Source of the DNA: Bacteroidales bacterium UBA6207 | GTDB lineage: Bacteria; Bacteroidota; Bacteroidia; Bacteroidales; F082 | DNA length: 23,516 nucleotides | Assembly (NCBI GenBank): GCA_002421995.1 | Contig: DISP01000104.1 | Location: 1 to 23,516, forward strand | Direction: 5' to 3' | Shown: positions 13,621-21,563 of the stretch, in pieces | Position numbering within the stretch: position 1 is the first letter of the stretch | Layout: the number at the start of each line of letters is the position of its first letter | Made by a program: the position numbers and the translations under genes | Notes under the pieces: model-generated | Told to the model about the DNA's origin: nothing | The model's input: the letters and a program-made list of their open reading frames with translations, nothing else | Database searches by the model: none

Positions 13621-15825
13621 TGGAAAACCAGCTGGAAAAAATTGGAACAAATAATTGATAAGAAATTTCTGGATTTGCTGAAAAGCCTTGATAAAGTTGT
13701 TACTCAAAACGAGAAGCAGCTTGTTATTAAGGCATTTAATCAGGCAAAGGAGTTTTATGAAGGAAAGATATTACCTGATGGTGAGCCTGCTTTGACACAT
13801 TATCTTGAGGTCGGCAGGATTGCAGTGGAAGAGATTGGCCTGAGGGCATCAACGCTGATAGCTTCATTGTTTCATGGAGTTGATTTTGAGAACTCTGATA
13901 GAGCGAATGAAATAACGAATACCTACGGTCATGAAGTTGCCGTGATTTTAAACGGATTTCGAAGAATTTCTGATTTGCCCACGTCGCGCCTTTCATATCA
14001 GTCTGATCAGTTTCGTAAGCTTTTCCTTTCACTTGTTGAGGATATCAGGGTGGTTTTATTAAAGATAGCACACCGCCTTTGTGATATTCGTCATCCGGAG
14101 ATGCTTGATAACGAAAAACTTGCACGCTTCGTGCAAGAAGTGAAATACCTTTATATTCCAATCACTCACCGCCTTGGTTTATACACTATTAAAGCTGAGT
14201 TTGAGGAAAAAGTGATGCGGTTTGAGCATCCTGAGGTTTTTGATTCAATACAATCAAAAATTAAGGCAGATAAAGACAATCAGGAAGCATTTATGAAGTC
14301 ATTTATTGGGCCTATTGAGCAGGAGCTTAAGCTTCACGGAATGGATTCGATAATTAAATGGCGGACCAAATCTATACCAAGTATTTGGGCAAAGATGAGA
14401 GATCAAAATATTGATTTTGAGCAGGTTTACGATCTTTTCGCAATGAGGATTATCATAAAAAGCACGGCTAAACGAGAAAAGGAAGATTGTTGGAGGGCGT
14501 ATTCAATTGTTTCTGATTTGTATCCGCCTAATCCAAAACGCCTACGCGATTGGATCACAACCCCAAAAGCATCTGGTTATGAATCACTTCATACCACAGT
14601 GAAAGGTTTAGACGACAGGTGGGTTGAGGTTCAGATTCGGTCGGACAGGATGGATCAGGTAGCCGAAAAAGGTCAGGCTGCCCACTGGCTCTACAAAGAT
14701 AAACCAGAGAAAAAGGATGCAGAGGAATGGTTGAATCAGGTGCGCGATGTTTTGGAAAATCCTGGTCAGATACAGTTTGATGCTTACAAACGCAGCAGTT
14801 CGCATGCTAACGATAAAATCTTCATTTTTACTCCTAACGGGGATTTGAAGCAGTTGCCGGGTGGCTCCACTGTGTTGGATTTTGCCTATGAGGTGCACAC
14901 ACAGGTTGGTTCGAGCTGCAGCGGAGCGCGTGTGAATAACCGCATAGTGCCGATCCGGCATGTACTCCAGAATGGTGATAAAGTTGAAATTATTACCAAT
15001 AAAAAACAATCTCCAAAGCACGATTGGCTGGCGTTTGTGGCAACAGAGCGCGCCAAATCGAAAATCAGGAGGTATTTAAAAGAGGAAGAACTCAAAGAAG
15101 CTGAGTTTGGAAAGGAATTGTTGATGCGAAAGTTGAAGAACTGGAAAATAAGTTACTCCGACGATATCATCAATCACCTTGTAAAATATTACAAAACAAC
15201 CACATCCATTCAATTGTATCACGATATATCAACTGAAAAGATTGATCTGATCGAATTAAAGAAACATTTGGTTGCGCTTAGTGCTGAAGATAAGTCGCCT
15301 AATGCTAAACCGGCGGAGTTGACGCATGAAGCAGGTGTGGAGGCCAAGACTCCTGCAAAAGCCGAAGGAAAAGATGATTATCTGATCATTGACAACTCCA
15401 TCACCAATGTGAACTACAAGCTGGCCCGCTGCTGCAACCCTATTCCGGGCGATGATGTGTTTGGTTTTGTAACGATCAACAGTGGCATCACGGTTCACCG
15501 TACCACATGTCCAAATGCAGCACGACTGCGTGAAAGATACAGCTACAGATTTTTGCTGGTTAAGTGGAGAGAATCAAAAGATAATCCGGTCTTTCAGGCG
15601 GCAATCAGGGTTTCCGGGGTTGATACACTTGGCTTGGTTGGCGAAATTACAAAGCTTATTTCGAACGACTTAAAGGTAAATATGCGGAGCATTGCGTTTG
15701 ATACACGGGATGGGAAGTTTGTTGGAAAAATAGTGCTTCAAATCAAAGATACAGATCACCTGGAGCAATTGATGCATCGGATTGGGAAAGTTCAGGGCGT
15801 GGAAAAAGTTGTCCGGCTCGATTAA
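13615..15825 (+). CDS. RelA/SpoT-family (p)ppGpp synthetase with degenerate hydrolase domain
   Basis: This encodes up to 736 residues. The domains in order are HD hydrolase-like (~38-185), synthetase (~235-360), TGS (~400-465, DKIFIFTPNGDLKQLPGG), a helical region, a zinc-finger/RIS region (ARCCNPIPGDD with Cys606-Cys607, later TVHRTTCPN) and ACT (~660-736). The synthetase keeps Asp273 in VYDLFAMRI, Glu338 in VEVQIR and GYESLHTTV, with a basic RLRD at the RxKD site. The hydrolase HDxxED is replaced by HGVDFE (87-92), and the later ADRLHN by AHRLCD, so only synthesis of (p)ppGpp from GTP/GDP and ATP is expected. The start is unsettled: the frame has no ATG near the N-terminus, leaving TTG at 13615 or 13642, or an ATG at 13599 in another frame that joins by a +1 shift at the A6 run 13636-13641. 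Confidence 0.88.
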   Translation: MFWKTSWKKLEQIIDKKFLDLLKSLDKVVTQNEKQLVIKAFNQAKEFYEGKILPDGEPALTHYLEVGRIAVEEIGLRASTLIASLFHGVDFENSDRANEITNTYGHEVAVILNGFRRISDLPTSRLSYQSDQFRKLFLSLVEDIRVVLLKIAHRLCDIRHPEMLDNEKLARFVQEVKYLYIPITHRLGLYTIKAEFEEKVMRFEHPEVFDSIQSKIKADKDNQEAFMKSFIGPIEQELKLHGMDSIIKWRTKSIPSIWAKMRDQNIDFEQVYDLFAMRIIIKSTAKREKEDCWRAYSIVSDLYPPNPKRLRDWITTPKASGYESLHTTVKGLDDRWVEVQIRSDRMDQVAEKGQAAHWLYKDKPEKKDAEEWLNQVRDVLENPGQIQFDAYKRSSSHANDKIFIFTPNGDLKQLPGGSTVLDFAYEVHTQVGSSCSGARVNNRIVPIRHVLQNGDKVEIITNKKQSPKHDWLAFVATERAKSKIRRYLKEEELKEAEFGKELLMRKLKNWKISYSDDIINHLVKYYKTTTSIQLYHDISTEKIDLIELKKHLVALSAEDKSPNAKPAELTHEAGVEAKTPAKAEGKDDYLIIDNSITNVNYKLARCCNPIPGDDVFGFVTINSGITVHRTTCPNAARLRERYSYRFLLVKWRESKDNPVFQAAIRVSGVDTLGLVGEITKLISNDLKVNMRSIAFDTRDGKFVGKIVLQIKDTDHLEQLMHRIGKVQGVEKVVRLD

Positions 15826-15879
15826 TCAGTCGGGGCAAAACAAAATTGAAATGATCTTGTTTATTATCAAAACTAAAGT

Positions 15880-16047
15880 ATGGTAATACAGTTGTTGGCT
15901 TTGTTTGTGTTCTTTTCAGGTTTGGCCGGTTGGTTCTTTTACCGAAAGAAACACGTTTTGGGTTTCACATTTGCCTTGATTGCGATCTTTGCTCTTGCCT
16001 TATTCTTGATTGTCAGGAGTTTGTATCCACACAGAGTCCCATTTTGA
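15880..16047 (+). CDS. Small membrane protein, 55 residues, two predicted helices
   Basis: The ATG at 15880 opens a 55-codon frame ending in TGA at 16045-16047. The product has a hydrophobic helix (VIQLLALFVFFSGLAGWFF), a basic turn (YRKKH), a second helix (VLGFTFALIAIFALALFLIV) and a basic tail (RSLYPHRVPF). This helical-hairpin layout and the Lys/Arg placement at the turn and tail are what a real small membrane protein would show. The helix turns would both face the cytoplasm or both the periplasm. It begins 54 bases after the RelA/SpoT-family stop and ends 3 bases before the convergent PLP-enzyme stop. I do not recognise a family, and a chance frame remains possible. Confidence 0.55.
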   Translation: MVIQLLALFVFFSGLAGWFFYRKKHVLGFTFALIAIFALALFLIVRSLYPHRVPF

Positions 16048-16050
16048 TTT

Positions 16051-17523
16051 TTACAGCTTGAACCAGTTTTTGATTACGATGGTTTTATCATTCGGATCGT
16101 CACGGTGTTTAAATTCATTCGTAAATTTATTGTACGCGTAATCGCCTTGCCAACTTTTATGGTGTTTGCTTATTTCGCTGACAGCGTAGATGAGTGTATC
16201 TAATTCAGTGTCAGTCATTGTTGGATGGATTGAAGCCCTGATCCAGCCTGGTTTTTGCGACAAGTCGCCATGATTGATCAACTCGGTGATTTTCTTTGAT
16301 TTGTCGTACGAAACATTAAGCAGATAGTGCCCATAGGTGCCTGCGCAGGCACAGCCGCCCCTGACCTGAATTCCAAACCTGTCGGACAATAGTTTTACCA
16401 CGAGGTTGAAATGAATGTCGTCGAGATAAAACGACAAAGCTCCCAGACGGGCCTCAACGTTGTCGGCCAGAATGTGCAAGCCCGGTATGGCGCGCAAGCC
16501 ATTGAATGCTTTTTGCAGCAGCTGGTGTTCGCGCTGGCGGATGAGTTGCGGCTGCATCTGGTTTTTAACTTCGATGGCCAAAGCCGTTCTCATTGCCTGA
16601 AGAAAACCGGGTGTGCCGCCATCCTCCCTTATTTCAATGTCGTCAATATATTTGTATTCACCCCAGGGATTGGTCCAGTCAACGGTTCCGCCACCCGGAT
16701 TGTCAGGTGTTGGACTGTTATAAAGTGATTTGTCAAATATTAACACCCCGGAGCTGCCCGGGCCACCTAAAAACTTGTGCGGACTGAAAAAGATTGCATC
16801 AAGTTTTTTCATTTCGTCATCCGCCGGATGCATATCAATGTCAATGTAAGGTGCTGAGGCTGCAAAATCAACAAAAATGATACCGTCATATTCGTGCATG
16901 ATTTTGGCGAGTTCGTGATAAGGTGTTTCGATGCCAGTTACGTTTGAACAAGCTGTAAATGAGCCGATTTTGAAAGCCCTGTCTTTGTATATCTCGAGCT
17001 GAGTCCGGAGTTCATCTGTGCTGATGAGCAAATCCTTGTTGGGTTTCAGCACCACAACATCCACATTTGTTTCGAACCAGTTTGTGTGGTTTGAGTGGTG
17101 TTCCATATGGCTGATAAAAACAACAGGGCGCTCGCGGTTTTGCAAACAATCGTTGTTTTTTATCATCCTGCAAGTTTTGAAGCCCATGATCCGCTGCATC
17201 TTATTGATCACAGTTGTCATGCCTGAACCAGCTGTTATGATCACGTCCTCCGGACCTGCGTTTACGTGATTTTTGATCAGTTTGTGCGCATAGTGGTAAG
17301 CTTTTGTCATGAGCGTGCCGGTTTCGCTGGTCTCGGTATGGGTGTTGGCTACATAAGGCCCAATTACATTAGCTATTTGAAACTCAATAGGTTTGTAGAG
17401 ACGACCACTCGCAATCCAGTCGGCATAGATGAGTTTTTGTGTTCCGTAAGGGCTTTTGTATTCAAGGTCAAAGCCTATCGTATTTTGGCGGAAAAAGTCG
17501 AAATGAGTTTCTAATGCTTGCAT
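16051..17523 (-). CDS. Class V aminotransferase-fold PLP enzyme, cysteine-desulfurase-like
   Basis: This encodes 490 residues. The fold-type I signature of class V enzymes is visible: HMEHHSN for cofactor stacking (~142), the PLP-binding Asp in FVDFAAS (~219), and the Schiff-base Lys in SPHKFLGGPGSSG (~250). A mobile-loop cysteine lies in RGGCACAG (~391 and 393), where SufS/NifS-type desulfurases carry the catalytic Cys. It may therefore release sulfur from cysteine or selenium from selenocysteine, but the family also includes other lyases and the substrate is not certain. It is about 80 residues longer than SufS. No suf or isc genes flank it. A TTG at 17544 would extend the frame by seven codons, but it lies in a -7 element, so the ATG at 17523 is chosen. 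Confidence 0.85.
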   Translation of the reverse strand: MQALETHFDFFRQNTIGFDLEYKSPYGTQKLIYADWIASGRLYKPIEFQIANVIGPYVANTHTETSETGTLMTKAYHYAHKLIKNHVNAGPEDVIITAGSGMTTVINKMQRIMGFKTCRMIKNNDCLQNRERPVVFISHMEHHSNHTNWFETNVDVVVLKPNKDLLISTDELRTQLEIYKDRAFKIGSFTACSNVTGIETPYHELAKIMHEYDGIIFVDFAASAPYIDIDMHPADDEMKKLDAIFFSPHKFLGGPGSSGVLIFDKSLYNSPTPDNPGGGTVDWTNPWGEYKYIDDIEIREDGGTPGFLQAMRTALAIEVKNQMQPQLIRQREHQLLQKAFNGLRAIPGLHILADNVEARLGALSFYLDDIHFNLVVKLLSDRFGIQVRGGCACAGTYGHYLLNVSYDKSKKITELINHGDLSQKPGWIRASIHPTMTDTELDTLIYAVSEISKHHKSWQGDYAYNKFTNEFKHRDDPNDKTIVIKNWFKL

Positions 17524-17541
17524 CGTAAGAGGTTTCTTTAA

Positions 17542-17549
17542 CAAATTTA
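17542..17549 (-). promoter_or_regulatory. -7 promoter element of the PLP enzyme gene
   Basis: The minus strand reads TAAATTTG, an exact TAnnTTTG match 18 bases before the ATG at 17523. A TTTC lies roughly at the -33 distance. Confidence 0.5.
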
Positions 17550-17617
17550 AGACAATTTTTGGGATAAGAAAGTTGTCAGACTTTTTAAAAAATTCCTCTT
17601 AATTCTTTTCGACAGAT

Positions 17618-20600
17618 TTATTTGCTTTTTGAAATCTGAATAATGGTCACTTCTACCGAACCGTTTTCAGGGAGAAGTTCAAGCCAGGTGTTGTCTTCGC
17701 TAAACCATTTGTATTGCTGACCCACGCGTACAATGAAATCGTTTGTTTCGCCATTTTCCGGAATCGGCAAAACGAAACCACCGTTACGCCCTGATTTGCT
17801 GCCAAAGTTTACAAGCAATGGAAACGATTTTTCGCCGGTGTTGCGTGCTTTTATAAGCACATAGTTCGATCTGCGTTCAGTGATATCAACCGGTTCAAAG
17901 TCAAATCTTTTTGATGTATTTGATGGAATCAACAGGGCTGTTGAGTTGACTTCCCTGATTTTATTGGCTTCCATCTCGGCAGCAATTTTTCTGATCATCT
18001 CCCGTGGATAGCTTTCATCGGGTTTGATGCCCTCTGCGTTCAGGTATTTTTCGATAGCCTGGTCAAAACTTTTGGTATTATAGAAACGATCGGCTTCGTT
18101 TACAACTTTGTTGTATTCCGATTTGAGAGCCAACAGACGCTCCTCGATAATGGATTCAACCTGGGTGATTCTTTGTCTGGTGGCTTTGTCATCAGGCATG
18201 TAGCCCAGTGCCTCATTCAGTGTGCTTAGGGCTTGTTTGTATTCCTTGACACTAATAAGTTGCTCTGCTTTTGCCATTGAGGCATCATAGTTTGCCTGAC
18301 GTTCTTTTGCTTGCGTAGCAAGGGTTTGGGCAATGGTTGCAGTTCGTTCTGCCGCTAATGTGTTTTCGCTGTCGAGTTGCAATACCTCTTTATATTTTCG
18401 ATCGGCTTCAACGAGTTTGTTTTGACTAAACAATTGATCAGCTTCGGCTGTCAACGAATTAATTTTAAGCAACTTCTGTTGTGCTAAAGCCTTTTCTTCC
18501 AGTTTTTTATTGGCCAGAGCAATCTGCTCGGCAGGATAGACTGTTCCCGATTTGATTCTTTGAGCCGCCTGGTATTTTTGAATTGCAGCATCAAAGTCGC
18601 CTTTATCAAACAAAAGGTCAGCCTCACCGATGGTTTGGTTGTATTGTTCTTCGGCAGCAGCATTGGCTTTTTGCTCGTCAAGCTTTTGTTTTGCGCGCTT
18701 AAGATTAGCGGTTGCATCTGTTGAATTTGGCTTCAGCGCCAATGCCTGTTCATAAGTGCTTACTGCTTCGATATAATTTTGATTTTCAAGCAATTCATTT
18801 GCTCTGCTCATAAATTGTGTGAAGTTGGTTTCGCGTTGATCAGCTTCTTTCTTTTTTGCGATGGCAATATTGATTGCTGCGATTTTCTCTTTCGGAAATG
18901 CATCTTCAGGCTTTAAAACCGATGCCTGAGTGTAGTTCTCCAAAGCAATCCCCAGCTGGTCTGTTGATTCAGCCTGAGCAGCTTTATTCAGCAATGCGTT
19001 GAAACTGGCTTCTGTTTGTTGCTTTTGTGCAATAGCGGCTATTTGTGTCTCTGCCTTCAGAACCTGCGAATTAACATGCTCATCACCGTTTTTCAGGCTT
19101 AATGCTTCGCGGTAATTGGTCAAAGCGGCATCAAATTTTCCTTCCTTGAAGAGTGCGTCGGCAGCAGCGACTATTTCATTGAATTTTAAGTCGAGTTTTT
19201 CTGCAATTTGTTGTTGTTCGAGCGTATTGTTGATAGAAGCAATTTGCGATGCCGGGTAGGTTTTTGCAGCATCAATTTGCACTGCTTTTTCATAAGCGAT
19301 TTTTGCTTCAGTTAATTTTCCGGTGTTAAAAAGTTGATCGCCTTCGGTAATATATTTTTGATATTCAGCAAGTTGAGATGCTTTTGCTTGTTCTTCTGCA
19401 ATGATAGACTGTGTGCTTGTAATTTTCTCCTTGAGCTGTTGGTTGTCTGGTTTTAGCTCCAGAGCGTTTTGATAAAGCGTTAATGCCTGTTCGTATGCTC
19501 TTTTATCAAAGGCCGAATTTGCTTCAGCCAATTTTGTTTCAAATAGCTTATTTTGTTGTTGAGCTACTTTTTCAGCCGAAATCAACAGTGTGAGTTCAAT
19601 CACACGTTGGCCGGCCTTTGTGTGGTCAGGGTCGAGGCCCAAAACAGTATTGTAGTTGGCGAGCGCAGCATCATATTGCTTTTGATCGAAATCTGTATCA
19701 GCTTGGGTGAGTGCGTCTTCGATAGCTTTGGCACGTTTTGCTTCAGCACTGTTGATGCTTTGGTCAATGCGCTGCACCATTTCGCTGGCGTAGGCTTGAC
19801 CGGGCCAAATCACAAGGGCCTTTCGGTACAAGTCGAGTGCCTCAGGAAGTTTTTTCTGCTCGTATGCCTGGTCAGCTATGACTATAGCTTCGTCATATTT
19901 TTTCTGTGTGGTTGCAAGTATTTGGAGTTCGGTAAGTTTTGCTGTTGCTTCCTGGTTTGTTGGCGAAATAGCGAGGGCCTGATTTACTTTGGTAATTGCT
20001 TGATCAAAGTTTTTGCGTTTTTGAGATTCGAAGGCCTGAAGCATCAACTCCTGAAAAGCCTTCTCATCAGCATTCCTTTTGCTGATTGCCTGCTGAAGCG
20101 CTGTGATTGATTTTTTAACTTCTTCATTATCAGGAAAGAGGTCTGACGCCAGATTGTATTGAAAGAGTGCTTCTTCCAGTTTTAAGTCATCGGACAATTG
20201 CTTACCCACACGAACATATTGCTCAAATTGTTGATTTTTTAATTCTTTTTCTTTGTTTGCTGATTCAATCTTATTAACCTGGGCATTGACGTATTTATCA
20301 TCGGGAAACACCGAAAGTGCTTTTTTATAAATTGCAAGTGCTTCGTTAGCAGCTCCTTCGTTGAATAGTTTGTCACCCTGATCGAGAAAGTTGTAGAATA
20401 TTTCCTGTTGTTCGAGTTGTTTTTTCATCAGCCCGATTGTTTCTGTCAAACGTTTTGTAGCAACAGGATCATCGGCTTTTTGTCGCAAAGCCATTTCGTA
20501 ATATGTTTTGGCGCTGAGGTAGTCTTTTGCTTCGAATCTTTCGTTGGCTGATTTCATCACAGTCTCGTAGGATTGTGCCTGTTGACTTATAAGTAATTCG

Positions 20601-20656
20601 CTGCTAAGGAGTAATAAAAGAAAAAAGAGGAATTTCAGGAAATGGTTTGAACGCAT
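17618..20656 (-). CDS. Large exported TPR-repeat protein with C-terminal beta domain
   Basis: This encodes 1012 residues. A signal peptide (MRSNHFLKFLFFLLLLLSSELLIS) is followed by about 15 tandem units of about 59 residues (30-906). Each is a TPR hairpin of the form A..LF..GKY.EAL..Y..AL.L.PD followed by an extra charged, Gln/Lys/Ala-rich helix. Residues ~907-1012 form a separate, probably beta-sandwich domain (KRFDFEPVDITERRSNYVLIKARNTGEKSFPLL..., ending VEVTIIQISKSK). No catalytic motif is seen. The whole should be a long periplasmic solenoid for protein-protein contacts. The gene begins 10 bases after a LolD-type ABC ATPase gene and is surely co-transcribed with it, so a role in envelope assembly or transport is possible but unproven. 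Confidence 0.88.
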   Translation of the reverse strand: MRSNHFLKFLFFLLLLLSSELLISQQAQSYETVMKSANERFEAKDYLSAKTYYEMALRQKADDPVATKRLTETIGLMKKQLEQQEIFYNFLDQGDKLFNEGAANEALAIYKKALSVFPDDKYVNAQVNKIESANKEKELKNQQFEQYVRVGKQLSDDLKLEEALFQYNLASDLFPDNEEVKKSITALQQAISKRNADEKAFQELMLQAFESQKRKNFDQAITKVNQALAISPTNQEATAKLTELQILATTQKKYDEAIVIADQAYEQKKLPEALDLYRKALVIWPGQAYASEMVQRIDQSINSAEAKRAKAIEDALTQADTDFDQKQYDAALANYNTVLGLDPDHTKAGQRVIELTLLISAEKVAQQQNKLFETKLAEANSAFDKRAYEQALTLYQNALELKPDNQQLKEKITSTQSIIAEEQAKASQLAEYQKYITEGDQLFNTGKLTEAKIAYEKAVQIDAAKTYPASQIASINNTLEQQQIAEKLDLKFNEIVAAADALFKEGKFDAALTNYREALSLKNGDEHVNSQVLKAETQIAAIAQKQQTEASFNALLNKAAQAESTDQLGIALENYTQASVLKPEDAFPKEKIAAINIAIAKKKEADQRETNFTQFMSRANELLENQNYIEAVSTYEQALALKPNSTDATANLKRAKQKLDEQKANAAAEEQYNQTIGEADLLFDKGDFDAAIQKYQAAQRIKSGTVYPAEQIALANKKLEEKALAQQKLLKINSLTAEADQLFSQNKLVEADRKYKEVLQLDSENTLAAERTATIAQTLATQAKERQANYDASMAKAEQLISVKEYKQALSTLNEALGYMPDDKATRQRITQVESIIEERLLALKSEYNKVVNEADRFYNTKSFDQAIEKYLNAEGIKPDESYPREMIRKIAAEMEANKIREVNSTALLIPSNTSKRFDFEPVDITERRSNYVLIKARNTGEKSFPLLVNFGSKSGRNGGFVLPIPENGETNDFIVRVGQQYKWFSEDNTWLELLPENGSVEVTIIQISKSK
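17939..20569 (-). repeat. About 15 tandem ~59-residue TPR-plus-helix units inside the large exported protein
   Basis: Most units run 57-60 residues, with one of about 53. Each starts with an aromatic residue (Y/F at the unit boundary), carries a TPR core, and ends in a Gln/Lys/Glu helix. The units differ clearly in sequence, so this is an old protein-level repeat and not a recent DNA duplication. Confidence 0.8.
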
Positions 20657-20666
20657 AATGACTGAA

Positions 20667-21362
20667 TTAACTAACTGTATTTAACGATGATGATGCTGAA
20701 TTATTACTGTCTGAAACGACTCTTCCATCAGCTATTTGTACTTTTCTGTCTGCCATAGCTGCGAGTTCGGGATTGTGTGTAACAATCACAAAGGTGTGCC
20801 CGAATTGTTGGCGCAGATCGAAAAACAGTTGGTGCAAAGATGCTGCTGATGCGGAATCAAGGTTGCCCGAAGGTTCGTCGGCGAGAACAACGGATGGTTT
20901 GTTTATCAAAGCCCTTGCAACTGCAACACGTTGCTGTTCACCGCCCGAAAGCTCTGAAGGTTTGTGAGTTGCACGTAAGGTAAGTCCAAAAAAATCAAGT
21001 AATTCCATTGCTCTTTTCTCGGTTTCTTTTTTCGTATATCCACCAATGAATGCCGGAATACAAATGTTTTCCAAAGCCGTGAACTCAGGAAGTAATTGAT
21101 GGAATTGGAAAACAAACCCGATCTCATTGTTGCGGAAGGCTGATAAGGCTTTTTCGTTCAGACGATCCAGATTGATGCCTGCCACCTCAATGCTACCGGT
21201 ATCAGCCTTTAATAATGTGCCTAATATCTGCAGTAGTGTTGATTTGCCGGCTCCTGAGGCGCCCACGACCGAAACAATTTCGCCCTGCAAAACCGTAAGA
21301 TCTATCTGGTTTAGAACCTGAAGATTGCCAAACTTTTTTGAGATGTGCGTTGCCTTGATCAT
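20667..21362 (-). CDS. ABC transporter ATP-binding protein, LolD/MacB type
   Basis: This encodes 231 residues, normal for the LolD/MacB/FtsE group. The nucleotide-binding motifs are complete: Walker A GASGAGKST (34-42), Q-loop FQFHQLLPEFTALEN (~85), signature LSGGEQQRVAVARAL (138-), Walker B VVLADEPSGNLDS (160-170) and H-loop VTHN (~195). The DEPSGNLD form and PEFTALEN after the Q-loop place it with ATPases that power lipoprotein release (LolCDE) or MacB-type mechanotransmission from the cytoplasmic face. No permease gene lies beside it; the downstream partner is the TPR protein. Assignment as lolD proper is not certain. Confidence 0.9.
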   Translation of the reverse strand: MIKATHISKKFGNLQVLNQIDLTVLQGEIVSVVGASGAGKSTLLQILGTLLKADTGSIEVAGINLDRLNEKALSAFRNNEIGFVFQFHQLLPEFTALENICIPAFIGGYTKKETEKRAMELLDFFGLTLRATHKPSELSGGEQQRVAVARALINKPSVVLADEPSGNLDSASAASLHQLFFDLRQQFGHTFVIVTHNPELAAMADRKVQIADGRVVSDSNNSASSSLNTVS

Positions 21363-21381
21363 AGGATATTATATGAAAGCG

Positions 21382-21389
21382 CAAAAGTA
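21382..21389 (-). promoter_or_regulatory. -7 promoter element of the ABC ATPase/TPR operon
   Basis: The minus strand reads TACTTTTG, an exact TAnnTTTG match 19 bases before the ATG at 21362. No clear -33 element. Confidence 0.5.
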
Positions 21390-21502
21390 ATGATTTTAGG
21401 GACAGGGCATTTTACAATTCCCTTTGTCATAAACAAAGTGTCAAAAATGTTGGTTTTCAGCTGATTCATCACAAATGACCTGAGGGGTTTAAAACTTTTA
21501 CT

Positions 21503-21527
21503 TTTACATGTAAATATTGCAATATTT
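21503..21527. promoter_or_regulatory. Two abutting palindromes, candidate operator of sucC
   Basis: TTTACATGTAAA (21503-21514) is a perfect 12-base palindrome. It shares its last AAA with AAATATTGCAATATTT (21512-21527), a perfect 16-base palindrome. Together they fill the -33 and spacer region of the sucC promoter, where a bound dimeric regulator would control RNA polymerase. Confidence 0.5.
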
Positions 21528-21531
21528 GTCC

Positions 21532-21539
21532 TACTTTTG
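21532..21539 (+). promoter_or_regulatory. -7 promoter element of sucC
   Basis: TACTTTTG matches TAnnTTTG exactly, 24 bases before the ATG at 21564. The -33 position holds no TTTG but lies in the palindromes at 21503-21527, which would fit an activator-dependent promoter. Confidence 0.6.
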
Positions 21540-21563
21540 AAACCCTAAAACAAAAGTTACGTT

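Noticed and set aside
15851..15882. ATG at 15851 as the start of the small membrane protein
   Set aside because: It is in a different frame from the 55-codon frame starting at 15880.
17939..20569. Recent DNA-level tandem duplication or CRISPR-like array
   Set aside because: The units match only as degenerate protein repeats; the nucleotide sequences have diverged and there are no constant repeats with spacers.
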